Source: Malaciobacter marinus | GTDB taxonomy: Bacteria; Campylobacterota; Campylobacteria; Campylobacterales; Arcobacteraceae | Assembly (NCBI RefSeq): GCF_003544855.1 | Contig: NZ_CP032101.1 | Coordinates: 558,001-622,000 of the forward strand | Length of the DNA stretch: 64,000 nt | Reading direction: 5' to 3' | Part shown: positions 1-8,700 of the stretch, one piece after another | Position numbering within the stretch: the stretch's first letter is position 1 | Layout of the letters: each line of letters starts with the position of its first letter | Translations under genes and position numbers: made by a program | The notes under the pieces: model-generated | Told to the model about the DNA's origin: nothing | Databases searched by the model: none | The model's input: only the letters and a program-made list of their open reading frames with translations

Positions 1-1211
1 AATCCCTCATATGGAATTTTATAAAAGTTTGCTAACTCTTTTAATGTATCAAATTTTCTAATAACTTTTTTATGAATACCTCTGTAAACATTCTCTTTTC
101 TTGTTCCTGTTGCTCCAACGCTATCACAAAATACAATTGGATGAGTTAATGAACCATCTGGATTTTCATGGATATTTAAAATAGCATCAGCTCTTACTTT
201 TCTATCTGCTAATTCATTTACAAATCTTTTACCAGTTCGTGCATCAACCATAACTCCATAAGCAAACGCAGGGATAGCAAACACAGGAGAAATACCAAAT
301 CCTTTTTCATCAGGTGACCCCCAAGGTCCAAGTTGTACCCAACCTAAATCTCTAGTTTTAACATTGTTTCTCATCATCATTCTAAGGGCATAACCAGTTG
401 CACCATAATGATTTGTACAGTCTAAATCAGGAGTAAGTTTAGGATCAAGTTTTTGTCTAAAGTTTACATCATATGCAAACCCACCAGTTGCCATAACAAT
501 ACCACCATTGATTTTATAATATTTTGTTATACCTGATTTGTTATCTTCTTCATTAGACATAGGATCAAAACTAAATTTATAGTTTTCTCTTACTTTAATA
601 CCAATAACTTTTTTACCACTTTTATCAAAGATTAAGTCATCTAAAATAACTCTTGTTCTAATAGTTGCACCATTCTTTTTCCCATAAGCTTGTAAAGGTA
701 ATGTAATTTTACCACCTGAGTTTATTGCTGGCCAAATAGTTCTTGGAACTGAGTGTCCACCAAAGTGTCCTAGATTATCTCTATAAAACACTCCTCTTTT
801 TGTAGTAAATTTATATGCTTCATAACCATTTTTAGCAATAACTTCAACTAATTCTCTTTGGTTTAATCCAAGTCCTGCTTTAAAGATGTCTTTTACATAT
901 AATTCATGTGAATCTTTAATTCCTCTTTTTTCTTGTTGAGGTGATCCTACAATTGAAAAAGCTCCACCATTAATTGCTGAGTTTCCTCCAAGTACTGGCA
1001 TTTTATCAATCATTAATGTTTTTGCACCTAAATCTATTGCTTGGCATAAAGCAGCTGATCCAGCAAAACCAGAACCGGCAACAATAACGTCCCATTCTTC
1101 ATCCCACTGAATATCTTCTTCATTAGCGAATAAATTTGTTTTCATTCCCATCATAGCAATACCACTTAAAATAGTACTGTTTTTGACAAAATTTCTTCTA
1201 CTAATTTTCAA
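1..1211 (-). CDS. Tat-exported flavocytochrome c-type FAD reductase (3' end missing)
   Basis: This is an FAD-dependent periplasmic reductase of the fumarate/urocanate reductase (flavocytochrome c) family; the last part of the gene lies outside the window. It starts at a TTG preceded by AAAGGAG. That start gives a twin-arginine signal (S-R-R-N-F-V-K at residues 4-10), so export of the folded flavoprotein is expected. An FAD-binding GSGFAG lies at residues 46-51, a GGNSAINGG stretch follows, and near the visible end GKRFVNELADR matches the family's active-site region. No haem CxxCH motif is seen in the 403 visible residues, so electrons must come from a separate cytochrome. The gene diverges from a Cache-type sensor kinase across 134 bp, which suggests substrate-responsive control. 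The substrate cannot be read from the sequence. Confidence 0.85.
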   Translation of the reverse strand, partial: MKISRRNFVKNSTILSGIAMMGMKTNLFANEEDIQWDEEWDVIVAGSGFAGSAALCQAIDLGAKTLMIDKMPVLGGNSAINGGAFSIVGSPQQEKRGIKDSHELYVKDIFKAGLGLNQRELVEVIAKNGYEAYKFTTKRGVFYRDNLGHFGGHSVPRTIWPAINSGGKITLPLQAYGKKNGATIRTRVILDDLIFDKSGKKVIGIKVRENYKFSFDPMSNEEDNKSGITKYYKINGGIVMATGGFAYDVNFRQKLDPKLTPDLDCTNHYGATGYALRMMMRNNVKTRDLGWVQLGPWGSPDEKGFGISPVFAIPAFAYGVMVDARTGKRFVNELADRKVRADAILNIHENPDGSLTHPIVFCDSVGATGTRKENVYRGIHKKVIRKFDTLKELANFYKIPYEG

Positions 1212-1345
1212 AATAAACTCCTTTGTAAGTTTTGTCAAGTGCAATTATAAACAAACTACTAGGTCTAAAAAATAACTAAAATTTTCAGTTTAATATAAAA
1301 ACAAAAGGTATATAATTTTTATAAATAAATAATTAAAGAATAAAA

Positions 1346-3361
1346 ATGAAAAAACCTTTTTTTAAAAATATAAAATTAATTTTGATATTTAGTTTTATTT
1401 TTTTAGGGCTAATTTCAAGTAACTATATGGTCAATTTGCAAATTCTTCAAGGAATGATAAAAGATCAACAAACAAATACTATAAAAAGTGCCTCAAAAAG
1501 AATAAGCAAATGGCTAGATCAAAAAATTGACAGTATGAATGTAATTAAAACATTTATTAAAAATCTAGATCATGAAACACATCCTGAATATATACAAAAC
1601 TTACTATTACAAAGTAAAGAAGTTGCAAACTTTGCAAATGTTTATGTAGGATATGAAGATGATATTATATTATCTGGATTAAAATGGGATAGACCTACAA
1701 ATTATGATACGATTAAAAGACCTTGGTATATTAAAACAACAAATAGAAATAGTACTACTATAACTGATCCATATTATGATGTAGGATTTAAAAAAGTTGT
1801 TGTAGCTATTTGTACGCCATTTTTAGAAAAAAACAAAAAGCAAGCAGTTGTTTGTGGGATTTTACCTTTAAATAATATAAGAAATGAGGTTTTAGATATT
1901 CCTTTACCTTATGATGGAATTGCATATTTAATGGATCGTCATGGAAAGATTTTATTGCACCCTAATAAAGAGCAAGAGTTGAAAAATTCTGTGTATGGTT
2001 TATTAGCTAAAGAAAGAACTACTACTGTAAATAATGAATTAAATGAGTATATTTTTTCCCATGATCATATAAATCAATCAAATTGGTTTATCATAGCCCA
2101 ACTTAATAAAAATAGTGTTTATGAAAAAATAAATTTGCAACTTATTATAAATTTAACTATTTATGGTTTAAGTCTTTTAGGATTTATATTTTTAAATATG
2201 CTTTATACAAAAAAACAAAATATTAGTGATGAAAAACTAAAAAAGACAGAAACTTTACTTAATCATTTTATTGATTATGGGGGTAGGGGTATTTTAATAG
2301 CTGATTCTAAAAATAAAATTTTATTTTTCAACTCTTTATTTACAAAATATCTTAAATTGAAAAAAACTGATATTAATGATACTTATTTAGAAGCTACTAA
2401 TAATATCTTTAAAGTTTATGATTCAAAAATACATACACAAATATATAAAAAGATTGCATATGCAAAACATTTTAAGAAAAGTGAAGAACATAGCTTTGAA
2501 TATATATTTGAGAATAAGACATTCTATTTCGAAATAACTATTCTTCCTGTATTAAGTAGTGATAAAGTTTATCAAGGACTTATGATATTATTAAAAGATG
2601 CTACGGAAAAAGAGAAAGAAAAAATATATAAAAAAGAACAAGAAGATATTCTTTTTCAACAAGCAAAAATGGCAGATTTAGGAGAGATGATTGCAGCTGT
2701 TTCCCATCAATGGAGACAACCTTTAAACTCTTTATCTATAATGGTTGGAAACTTACTACAATTTAGACAATTTGGTCGTTTATCAGATGAAATGTTTGAA
2801 GAAAATTTAAATCATTGTATGACAAATATCCATTATTTAGCAGATACGATTGAAACTTTTAGAAACTTTTATAAGCCAAGTAAAAAATGTCAAAAATTTC
2901 ATGTAGATAAAGCAATTGATGAAGTTTTTTATATAATTTCTCCTCATTTTAAAACTCTTGGTATAAATTTACAAATTATAAAAGATGAAAGAGAAGATAT
3001 GACTTGTTTAAATTATAAAAATGAGTTTCAACAAATAGTTGCAAATTTAATGCATAATGCAAAAGATGCTATAATAGAAGATAAAAATTATTCAAAAACT
3101 ATTGAAGTAGAGATTAAAACACTTGATGATAATTTTTATATTAGTTTCAAAGATTATGGTTGTGGTATTTCTAAAAAAATACAAAATCAACTATTTCAAT
3201 CTTTTGCAACAACAAAAAAAGATAAAGGCACAGGAAAAGGTCTTTATTTGTCAAAGCTTATTGCAAAAAATAAATTAATGGGAAGTTTAACTATTAAAAA
3301 TTATAGTAATCCTACTGAATTTTTAATTGTATTACCATCACAAAAGGAAGAAAATGGTTGA
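1346..3361 (+). CDS. Cache-domain sensor histidine kinase
   Basis: This 671-residue membrane sensor kinase has a transmembrane segment at about 10-30, a periplasmic double-Cache-like ligand domain to about 265, and a second transmembrane segment at about 268-287. A PAS-like linker follows, then a HisKA domain with the Campylobacterota-style S-H-Q-W-R-Q-P-L-N box (phospho-accepting His near 453). The C-terminal ATPase domain has N-box LMHNAKDAI and G-boxes DYGCGIS and GTGKGLYLSKL. The response regulator start overlaps its stop by 8 bp, so the two are an operon. Because it diverges from the flavin reductase, it plausibly senses that enzyme's substrate; this is inference from position only. Confidence 0.9.
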   Translation: MKKPFFKNIKLILIFSFIFLGLISSNYMVNLQILQGMIKDQQTNTIKSASKRISKWLDQKIDSMNVIKTFIKNLDHETHPEYIQNLLLQSKEVANFANVYVGYEDDIILSGLKWDRPTNYDTIKRPWYIKTTNRNSTTITDPYYDVGFKKVVVAICTPFLEKNKKQAVVCGILPLNNIRNEVLDIPLPYDGIAYLMDRHGKILLHPNKEQELKNSVYGLLAKERTTTVNNELNEYIFSHDHINQSNWFIIAQLNKNSVYEKINLQLIINLTIYGLSLLGFIFLNMLYTKKQNISDEKLKKTETLLNHFIDYGGRGILIADSKNKILFFNSLFTKYLKLKKTDINDTYLEATNNIFKVYDSKIHTQIYKKIAYAKHFKKSEEHSFEYIFENKTFYFEITILPVLSSDKVYQGLMILLKDATEKEKEKIYKKEQEDILFQQAKMADLGEMIAAVSHQWRQPLNSLSIMVGNLLQFRQFGRLSDEMFEENLNHCMTNIHYLADTIETFRNFYKPSKKCQKFHVDKAIDEVFYIISPHFKTLGINLQIIKDEREDMTCLNYKNEFQQIVANLMHNAKDAIIEDKNYSKTIEVEIKTLDDNFYISFKDYGCGISKKIQNQLFQSFATTKKDKGTGKGLYLSKLIAKNKLMGSLTIKNYSNPTEFLIVLPSQKEENG

Positions 3362-4049
3362 TTCAAAGGTACTGAATAAATTATCAAATATTCATGTTTT
3401 AATTGTTGAAGATGATGAAATGACTGCCCATGTGATTCATCAATCATTGAACTTTTATTGTAAAAAAGTTGATATTGCAAACAATGGGATTGAGGGTTTT
3501 GAACTTTATGAAAAAAATAAGCCTGATGTTGTTATTGCTGATATAAATATGCCAGAAATGAGCGGTTTAGAAATGGCAGAAGCTTTACATGAAATTTGCC
3601 CTCATTTGCCTATTATTATAATGACTTCATATGATAGTTCTGAAAATATGCTTGAAAGTATTAATCAAGGTGCATATAGTTATTTAAGAAAACCTATAAG
3701 AATTGAAGAGTTACAAACAGCACTTTTAATGGCAACAAAAAATATTTATAACTCAAATATAAAATTAGAAGATGATTTTCATTATGATTGTGCTTCAAAG
3801 AACTTATATGATGGGTACAAATTAATAAAACTTACAAAAACAGAAAAAGAGTTGGTTCATTTGCTTATGTCAAATATAAATAAAGTAGTTGATTTTACAA
3901 CTATTGAAAGTTATGTATGGCAAGAAAAAAGTATGAGTATTGAAGCTTTGAGAATGTGTGTAAAAAAAATAAGAGCAAAAAGCTATTTGAAATTAATTGA
4001 AAGTGTTCCTGGGTGTGGATATATAATCAATGAAAAAAGTAATGATTAA
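3354..4049 (+). CDS. Response regulator, receiver plus winged-helix output
   Basis: This is the DNA-binding partner of the preceding kinase. The receiver domain (about residues 10-130) has the acidic pair in EDDEMT, the phospho-acceptor in DINMPEMSG and the conserved Lys in LRKPI. The C-terminal 100 residues look like an OmpR-type winged helix (LTKTEKELVHLL, then VKKIRAK and a final PGCGYII hairpin). I chose the ATG at 3354, which has AAGGAAG just upstream, over an in-frame TTG at 3327. The gene converges on the rhodanese gene and the two stop codons overlap by 4 bp inside the palindrome AATGATTAATCATT. Confidence 0.88.
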   Translation: MVDSKVLNKLSNIHVLIVEDDEMTAHVIHQSLNFYCKKVDIANNGIEGFELYEKNKPDVVIADINMPEMSGLEMAEALHEICPHLPIIIMTSYDSSENMLESINQGAYSYLRKPIRIEELQTALLMATKNIYNSNIKLEDDFHYDCASKNLYDGYKLIKLTKTEKELVHLLMSNINKVVDFTTIESYVWQEKSMSIEALRMCVKKIRAKSYLKLIESVPGCGYIINEKSND

Positions 4050-4729
4050 TCATTACTTTTTGGTTTATATAAAGTAAAAGACATAGAGTTCCAACTATGT
4101 ATTCCTCCTCTATACCATAAGATTTTCTCTTGTGGATAGCCTATTTTTATTAGATTATTAATAGCATAAAAAGATTGCTTACACCAAGCTCCATTACAAA
4201 ATATTACTACTTGTTTCGCATCTTTAAAACTATATTGATCATTTATTTTTTTTACATTTAATTTTTTCATACTATTTTCAAATAAATCCATAAAAAACTC
4301 ATCTTTTTCAAATTCATCAAAAGGAATATTTATAGCAGTTGGAATAGTTCCTAGTTTGAACCATGACTCTCTTCTTACATCTATTAGTGCATATTTTTGT
4401 GGTTCTTTTAATAGTCTATTTTTTATGAAATCTAATACTTCAAGTTCTCCAATAGTTTTAATATTTTCATTATACTTTATGGGTAAAACTACTCCTTTTG
4501 TAGTTATAAAGCTTTTTTTACATTTTGAAGAGACATTCTTACTTGCAAAATCTTCACTCCAAAAAAGTTCTGGAACCATTCCAAACTCTATACATTCACT
4601 TGGAATTTCTCTTTCAATAATAATTTGCTTATTATCAATATTTGCTTTTACTCCACTTATTTGAAGCATTTGAAGGTTTGAGGCAAAAACAGAAAAATTA
4701 AGCATTGCAAACAATATTAAGATTCTCAT
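4046..4729 (-). CDS. Periplasmic rhodanese-like sulfurtransferase
   Basis: This 227-residue protein has an N-terminal signal peptide (about residues 1-16, hydrophobic, ending in VFA). Its C-terminal half is a rhodanese domain: ALIDVRRESWF, a PTAINIPFDEF segment, and a catalytic loop VVIFCNGAWCKQS with the persulfide-carrying Cys. The N-terminal half is not recognised. It lies 32 bp downstream of the flavocytochrome c sulfide dehydrogenase-like gene on the same strand, so the two probably act together on reduced sulfur compounds or polysulfide in the periplasm. The product has both possible loop cysteines, so activity is likely. The physiological sulfur donor is unknown. Confidence 0.85.
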   Translation of the reverse strand: MRILILFAMLNFSVFASNLQMLQISGVKANIDNKQIIIEREIPSECIEFGMVPELFWSEDFASKNVSSKCKKSFITTKGVVLPIKYNENIKTIGELEVLDFIKNRLLKEPQKYALIDVRRESWFKLGTIPTAINIPFDEFEKDEFFMDLFENSMKKLNVKKINDQYSFKDAKQVVIFCNGAWCKQSFYAINNLIKIGYPQEKILWYRGGIHSWNSMSFTLYKPKSND

Positions 4730-4761
4730 ACTTTTTCCTTTAATATAGATTTATTTAAACT

Positions 4762-6066
4762 CTATCCTAAGATATCTTCTGTTAAGCCAAAATACCAAGC
4801 TTTTGCAGTTTGTGCTACTTCTTTGCTTATATTTGAAACATCAGCTTTAACTTTTAGTTTATCATTTTTATATGAATATTCATGCATTATTGAAACAGCT
4901 TTTGTTTTAGTAATCATAGAATAGCAAACATTTCCTGGTAGATTTGACTTGTAGTCAAAAGTTTTATTATCTAATCTACTTATTAACTCTTCTGATAAAA
5001 CATAAGCACATGAGTTTGCCATTTGAGCTGATTTGGGAAATGGATATTGTCCTTGTGCGTCTCCTACTACATAAATGTAAGGAGAACTAATTGACCTAAA
5101 AGTTGGTTCTTGTAACTTTGCAAAGCCATTGTTAGTTTCAAGTTTTGCAAGTTGTATTAATTTATTTGCTTTATTTGGAGGAATAATATTTGCTTCTTCA
5201 AAAGAGAGTTTTTTTGTTTTATAATCAAGTTCTAACATATCAAAGCTTTCAAAAGTTATCTCTTTTTTTTCAAAATCTATATCTTTAAAATTTGTGTATG
5301 GCTTATAGTTTATATAGTCTTTATAATAAGTATTAAATGCATTTAAGAATTTATTTGGTTTTGATGCAGGTTTTTCTCTTGGGTCTAGTACTACAACCTT
5401 TGCTTTAATTTTATTTGACTTAAAATATTGTGCAATTAAACAAGCTCTTTCATATGGTGCTGGTGGGCACTTATATGCTCCACTTGGAATAGAGATTATA
5501 AAGTTTCCACCTTTAAAGTTTTGAATCATCTTTTTCAAAGTTAAGTGTTCACTTCCTGGCTTTAATCCTGCTGGTGCTTTAAATTTACATTCTTTGATTT
5601 TTTCATTATCTTTAAAAATCTTTTCATAATCATAATCAATACCTGTTGATAAAATCAAATATTCATATTTTAAGATTTTATTATTAGACATATAAAGAAG
5701 TTTTTTATCTTTGTCTATATTTATAACTTTTTCATTAATAAAATTATAGTTATATCTATTTATACTGTTGTAATAACTAAAATTCAAATCTTCATATGAG
5801 ATATTTGAAATATTAGTTAACCATTGGTTTGAAAAGGGACAAGAACTAAAGCTATTATTTTGTTCTATTAAAGTGATATCTAAATTTGGTTTTAACTCTT
5901 TTAATCTTTTTACACAAGAAAGTCCAGCAAAACCAGCACCACATATTGCAATAGTAGTTTTTAGATAATTGTTATTTTTATTAAAAGAAGTATTTGCTTG
6001 TAAGTTATTAAAGTTTAAAGCTATGGTACTAAACATGGAAAATTTAAAAAAATCTCTTCTAAACAT
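4762..6066 (-). CDS. Flavocytochrome c sulfide dehydrogenase flavoprotein (FccB/SoxF-like)
   Basis: This is a 434-residue FAD/NAD-linked oxidoreductase fold protein. An N-terminal R-R-D-F-F-K-F followed by a hydrophobic stretch is a Tat-type signal. An FAD-binding CGAGFAG lies near residue 43. Two cysteines typical of this family are present: one in SSCPFSNQW and one in the C-terminal FCSD flavin-binding region (PGNVCYSMI). A second FAD contact, YVVGDAQGQYPFPKS, lies before the C-terminal domain. FccB and SoxF oxidise sulfide and pass electrons to a cytochrome c subunit; no cytochrome partner is adjacent here. The downstream rhodanese gene supports a sulfur role. Confidence 0.82.
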   Translation of the reverse strand: MFRRDFFKFSMFSTIALNFNNLQANTSFNKNNNYLKTTIAICGAGFAGLSCVKRLKELKPNLDITLIEQNNSFSSCPFSNQWLTNISNISYEDLNFSYYNSINRYNYNFINEKVINIDKDKKLLYMSNNKILKYEYLILSTGIDYDYEKIFKDNEKIKECKFKAPAGLKPGSEHLTLKKMIQNFKGGNFIISIPSGAYKCPPAPYERACLIAQYFKSNKIKAKVVVLDPREKPASKPNKFLNAFNTYYKDYINYKPYTNFKDIDFEKKEITFESFDMLELDYKTKKLSFEEANIIPPNKANKLIQLAKLETNNGFAKLQEPTFRSISSPYIYVVGDAQGQYPFPKSAQMANSCAYVLSEELISRLDNKTFDYKSNLPGNVCYSMITKTKAVSIMHEYSYKNDKLKVKADVSNISKEVAQTAKAWYFGLTEDILG

Positions 6067-6184
6067 ACTTTCTCCTATTTAAATATAGTAATTATATTCT
6101 ATCAAAAAAAGAAGAATAAATTAATTATATTTTATATTTAAAATAAGTGAATTTTATAATATTTTTTGTATAGTAATTATATAC

Positions 6185-6240
6185 GATTAAGATTTGATTA
6201 ACATCTAGTTTATAAGCTGTTAAATACCTAAGTGTATAAT
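6185..6240 (+). promoter_or_regulatory. Promoter with possible response-regulator direct repeat upstream of the Spy-like gene
   Basis: A TATAAT lies at 6235-6240, 29 bp before the Spy-like start. GATTAA occurs at 6185-6190 and again at 6196-6201, an 11-bp period on one face of the helix. OmpR-family regulators often bind such direct repeats, and one is encoded two genes downstream. No good -35 hexamer is visible. The regulatory link is inference. Confidence 0.35.
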
Positions 6241-6268
6241 TTCAGTATATAAACTAAAGGAGATTAAA

Positions 6269-6757
6269 ATGAAAGTTTTAACAAGTATAATAGCAAGTTC
6301 AGTTTTAGCAACAGGTCTTTTTGCATATGGTAATGGAATGCAAGGTAATTGTAATATGCAAAATAATCAAGGGAAAAATTATAATTGTGGACAAAATTAT
6401 AAAGGTGGAAACTATAATTGTGTAAATAATTATCAAAATACAAAGATGATGAAAAGAGGTTCAGGGTATTCAAAAGGAATGGGTATTTTAAGAGTTGTAA
6501 GACAGTTGGATTTAACAGTTGAACAAAGAACTGATATTAGAAATATCATGTTAAAAACAAGGTCTCAAAGACAAACTATTAATTCAGCATTTACTAAATC
6601 AAGTTTTGATAAAGATAAATATATTGAAATAATTACTTCTAAAAGAGATAATATGATAAAATTAAAAGCTCAGATGATAGAAGATATTTATAAAGTTTTA
6701 ACAGACAAACAAAAAGAACAAGTTAAAGTATTATTGGACTTAAGAACTAATAGATAA
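6269..6757 (+). CDS. Spy/CpxP-like periplasmic protein
   Basis: This 162-residue protein has a cleavable signal peptide (residues 1-19, ending in FAYG). A low-complexity segment to about residue 60 is rich in Asn, Gly and Tyr, with three Cys. The C-terminal helical region has LTxxQ-type motifs (LDLTVEQRTDIRNI and VLTDKQKEQ), as in the Spy/CpxP family of periplasmic stress chaperones and metal-responsive regulators. The strong site AAAGGAG precedes the ATG. It is immediately upstream of an OmpR-type regulator and a histidine kinase (12 bp gap), which matches a CpxP/CpxRA-style module in which the periplasmic protein modulates the kinase. The Cys/Asn-rich N-terminus could bind metal; that is inference. 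Confidence 0.72.
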   Translation: MKVLTSIIASSVLATGLFAYGNGMQGNCNMQNNQGKNYNCGQNYKGGNYNCVNNYQNTKMMKRGSGYSKGMGILRVVRQLDLTVEQRTDIRNIMLKTRSQRQTINSAFTKSSFDKDKYIEIITSKRDNMIKLKAQMIEDIYKVLTDKQKEQVKVLLDLRTNR

Positions 6758-6769
6758 AAAGGATAAATT

Positions 6770-7450
6770 TTGATTAAAATTGCGATGGTAGAAGATGACA
6801 TTCAATTAGCTGATCTTTTAACACAATACTTAAAGCAATTTAATATTGAAGTTACGAACTTTGAAGAGCCATTTTTGGCTCTTTCAAGTTTAAGAATACA
6901 TAAATATGATTTGCTTATTTTAGATTTAACACTTCCTGGAATGGATGGACTTGATGTATGTAAAGAAGTAGTAGAAAAGTTTAATATACCTATTATTATT
7001 TCAAGTGCAAGAAGTGATATTACAGATAAAGTTACAGCTTTACAATTAGGTGCAGATGATTACTTACCAAAACCATATGATCCAAGAGAATTAGAAGTTC
7101 GTATAAAGACAATTCTTCGAAGATATAATCAAAATAATGAAGATGTAAAAGAAGATAAGAAAAAACTTTTTAAACTTAATATTGAAAAAAGAGAGATAAC
7201 AAAAAAAGATAAATACATAAAATTGACAGCTGCTGAGTATGAAGTTTTATCTTTATTAATAACAAGAGAAGGTTTTGTTGTAACAAGAGAAGAGATTTTT
7301 GATAATTCTGATTTATTAAATCATGATTATGAGAGTTCTGGATCTTTAGCTGTTATTATCAATAGAATTAGGCAAAAAATTGAAGATAACCCAAAAGAAC
7401 CAATTTATTTACAAACTATAAGAGGAATGGGGTATAAATTTTTACAATGA
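6770..7450 (+). CDS. OmpR/CpxR-type response regulator
   Basis: This is a 226-residue two-domain regulator. The receiver has acidic residues in VEDDIQL, the phospho-acceptor Asp in LILDLTLPGMDG, and KPYDPREL containing the conserved Lys. The winged helix ends in the classic INRIRQKIE...TIRGMGYKFL. It starts with TTG, preceded by AAAAGGA. Its stop overlaps the kinase start by 4 bp (ATGA). The obvious target is the Spy-like gene just upstream. Confidence 0.92.
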   Translation: MIKIAMVEDDIQLADLLTQYLKQFNIEVTNFEEPFLALSSLRIHKYDLLILDLTLPGMDGLDVCKEVVEKFNIPIIISSARSDITDKVTALQLGADDYLPKPYDPRELEVRIKTILRRYNQNNEDVKEDKKKLFKLNIEKREITKKDKYIKLTAAEYEVLSLLITREGFVVTREEIFDNSDLLNHDYESSGSLAVIINRIRQKIEDNPKEPIYLQTIRGMGYKFLQ

Positions 7451-8700
7451 ATAGAGAATCAATATTTTTTACAATTACAGTAAGTTTTTTTATATCAGTT
7501 ATTTTAGTAATAGCAAGTTTTACTATTTTGATGACTCACAATTATCAAAATAAAGAAGAACAATTACTTGAAAAATATATACCAATAATTAAAATGGTTG
7601 TAAGACAACATAATAGAGGTATAGTAGATGAAGGCTTTTTAAAAACTCTTGAAGAAATTAACTATACAATGTTTACAAGCAAAGAACAAATAAACAAAAT
7701 AACTTATAATCCTAAAACAAAAGTACTAGTAGAAAAAAAGAATTTTAGAAATAGAACTGTATTTAGGGTGTTAAAATTAAAAGATAAAAATTATATCTAT
7801 ATGAAAAAACATAGAAAAAGTTTATTAATTAGAGATAATATTCCCCATGCAAATTTAACTCAATTATATATTATTCTTGTTTTTGGAATAGTTATTATAA
7901 CAATTGTATTGATGTATTTGATAACTTTAAGAAAGTTGATGCCTTTAAAAATATTAAAAGATAAAGTAAAACATTTAGGTGATGAAAATTTTGATTTTGA
8001 GTGTTGTGATACAAATAGAAAAGATGAAGTTTCCCAATTGGCTTTAGAGTTTAAAAATACTGCAATAAAATTAAAGAGTATAAAAGAAGCAAGGAATGTT
8101 TTTATTAGAAATATTATGCATGAATTAAAAACACCAATTACAAAAGGGAAATTTTTAGTAGAAATAAAAAAGACTGAACATACAGCTGATAATTTAAGAG
8201 AAGTATTCAATAGATTAGAATTACTAATAAATGAATTTGCTTCAATTGAAGAGCTTATCTCTTCAAGTAAAAATATTGAAAAAAACTATTATTATATAGA
8301 TGATATCGTTGATAATGCAATTGATATTTTGATGATAGATAATGAAAATGTAGAACAAAAATATGAAAATAAAAAAGTGTTTGTAAATTATAAACTATTT
8401 TCTGTCGCAGTTAAAAATATAATTGATAATGCAATAAAATATTCAAAGGATAAAAAAGTTACTATTAAATCTGAGGGCGAAAATATAATCTTTGAAAATA
8501 AAGGAGTAATGCTCAAACATGATTTAAAGTCATATTATGAACCTTTCTTTGGTTCCAATGAAAATAACTCAAACTCTTTTGGCTTAGGTTTATATATTGT
8601 TTTTAATATCTTAAAAGCAAATGGATATAAATTAGAGTATGAATACATAGATGATACTAATATATTTAAGTGTATAAAGGAAGAGATATCTACGAAATAG
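7447..8700 (+). CDS. Sensor histidine kinase (CpxA-like arrangement)
   Basis: This 417-residue kinase has transmembrane segments at about 10-28 and 138-160, enclosing a small periplasmic domain of about 110 residues. A HAMP-like linker follows, then HisKA with IMHELKTPITKGKF (His near residue 225). The ATPase domain has NIIDNAIKYSKDKKV and GLGLYIVFNIL. The small periplasmic domain and the neighbouring Spy-like protein suggest an envelope or metal stress sensor. The start of the next gene lies inside its final codons. Confidence 0.9.
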   Translation: MNRESIFFTITVSFFISVILVIASFTILMTHNYQNKEEQLLEKYIPIIKMVVRQHNRGIVDEGFLKTLEEINYTMFTSKEQINKITYNPKTKVLVEKKNFRNRTVFRVLKLKDKNYIYMKKHRKSLLIRDNIPHANLTQLYIILVFGIVIITIVLMYLITLRKLMPLKILKDKVKHLGDENFDFECCDTNRKDEVSQLALEFKNTAIKLKSIKEARNVFIRNIMHELKTPITKGKFLVEIKKTEHTADNLREVFNRLELLINEFASIEELISSSKNIEKNYYYIDDIVDNAIDILMIDNENVEQKYENKKVFVNYKLFSVAVKNIIDNAIKYSKDKKVTIKSEGENIIFENKGVMLKHDLKSYYEPFFGSNENNSNSFGLGLYIVFNILKANGYKLEYEYIDDTNIFKCIKEEISTK

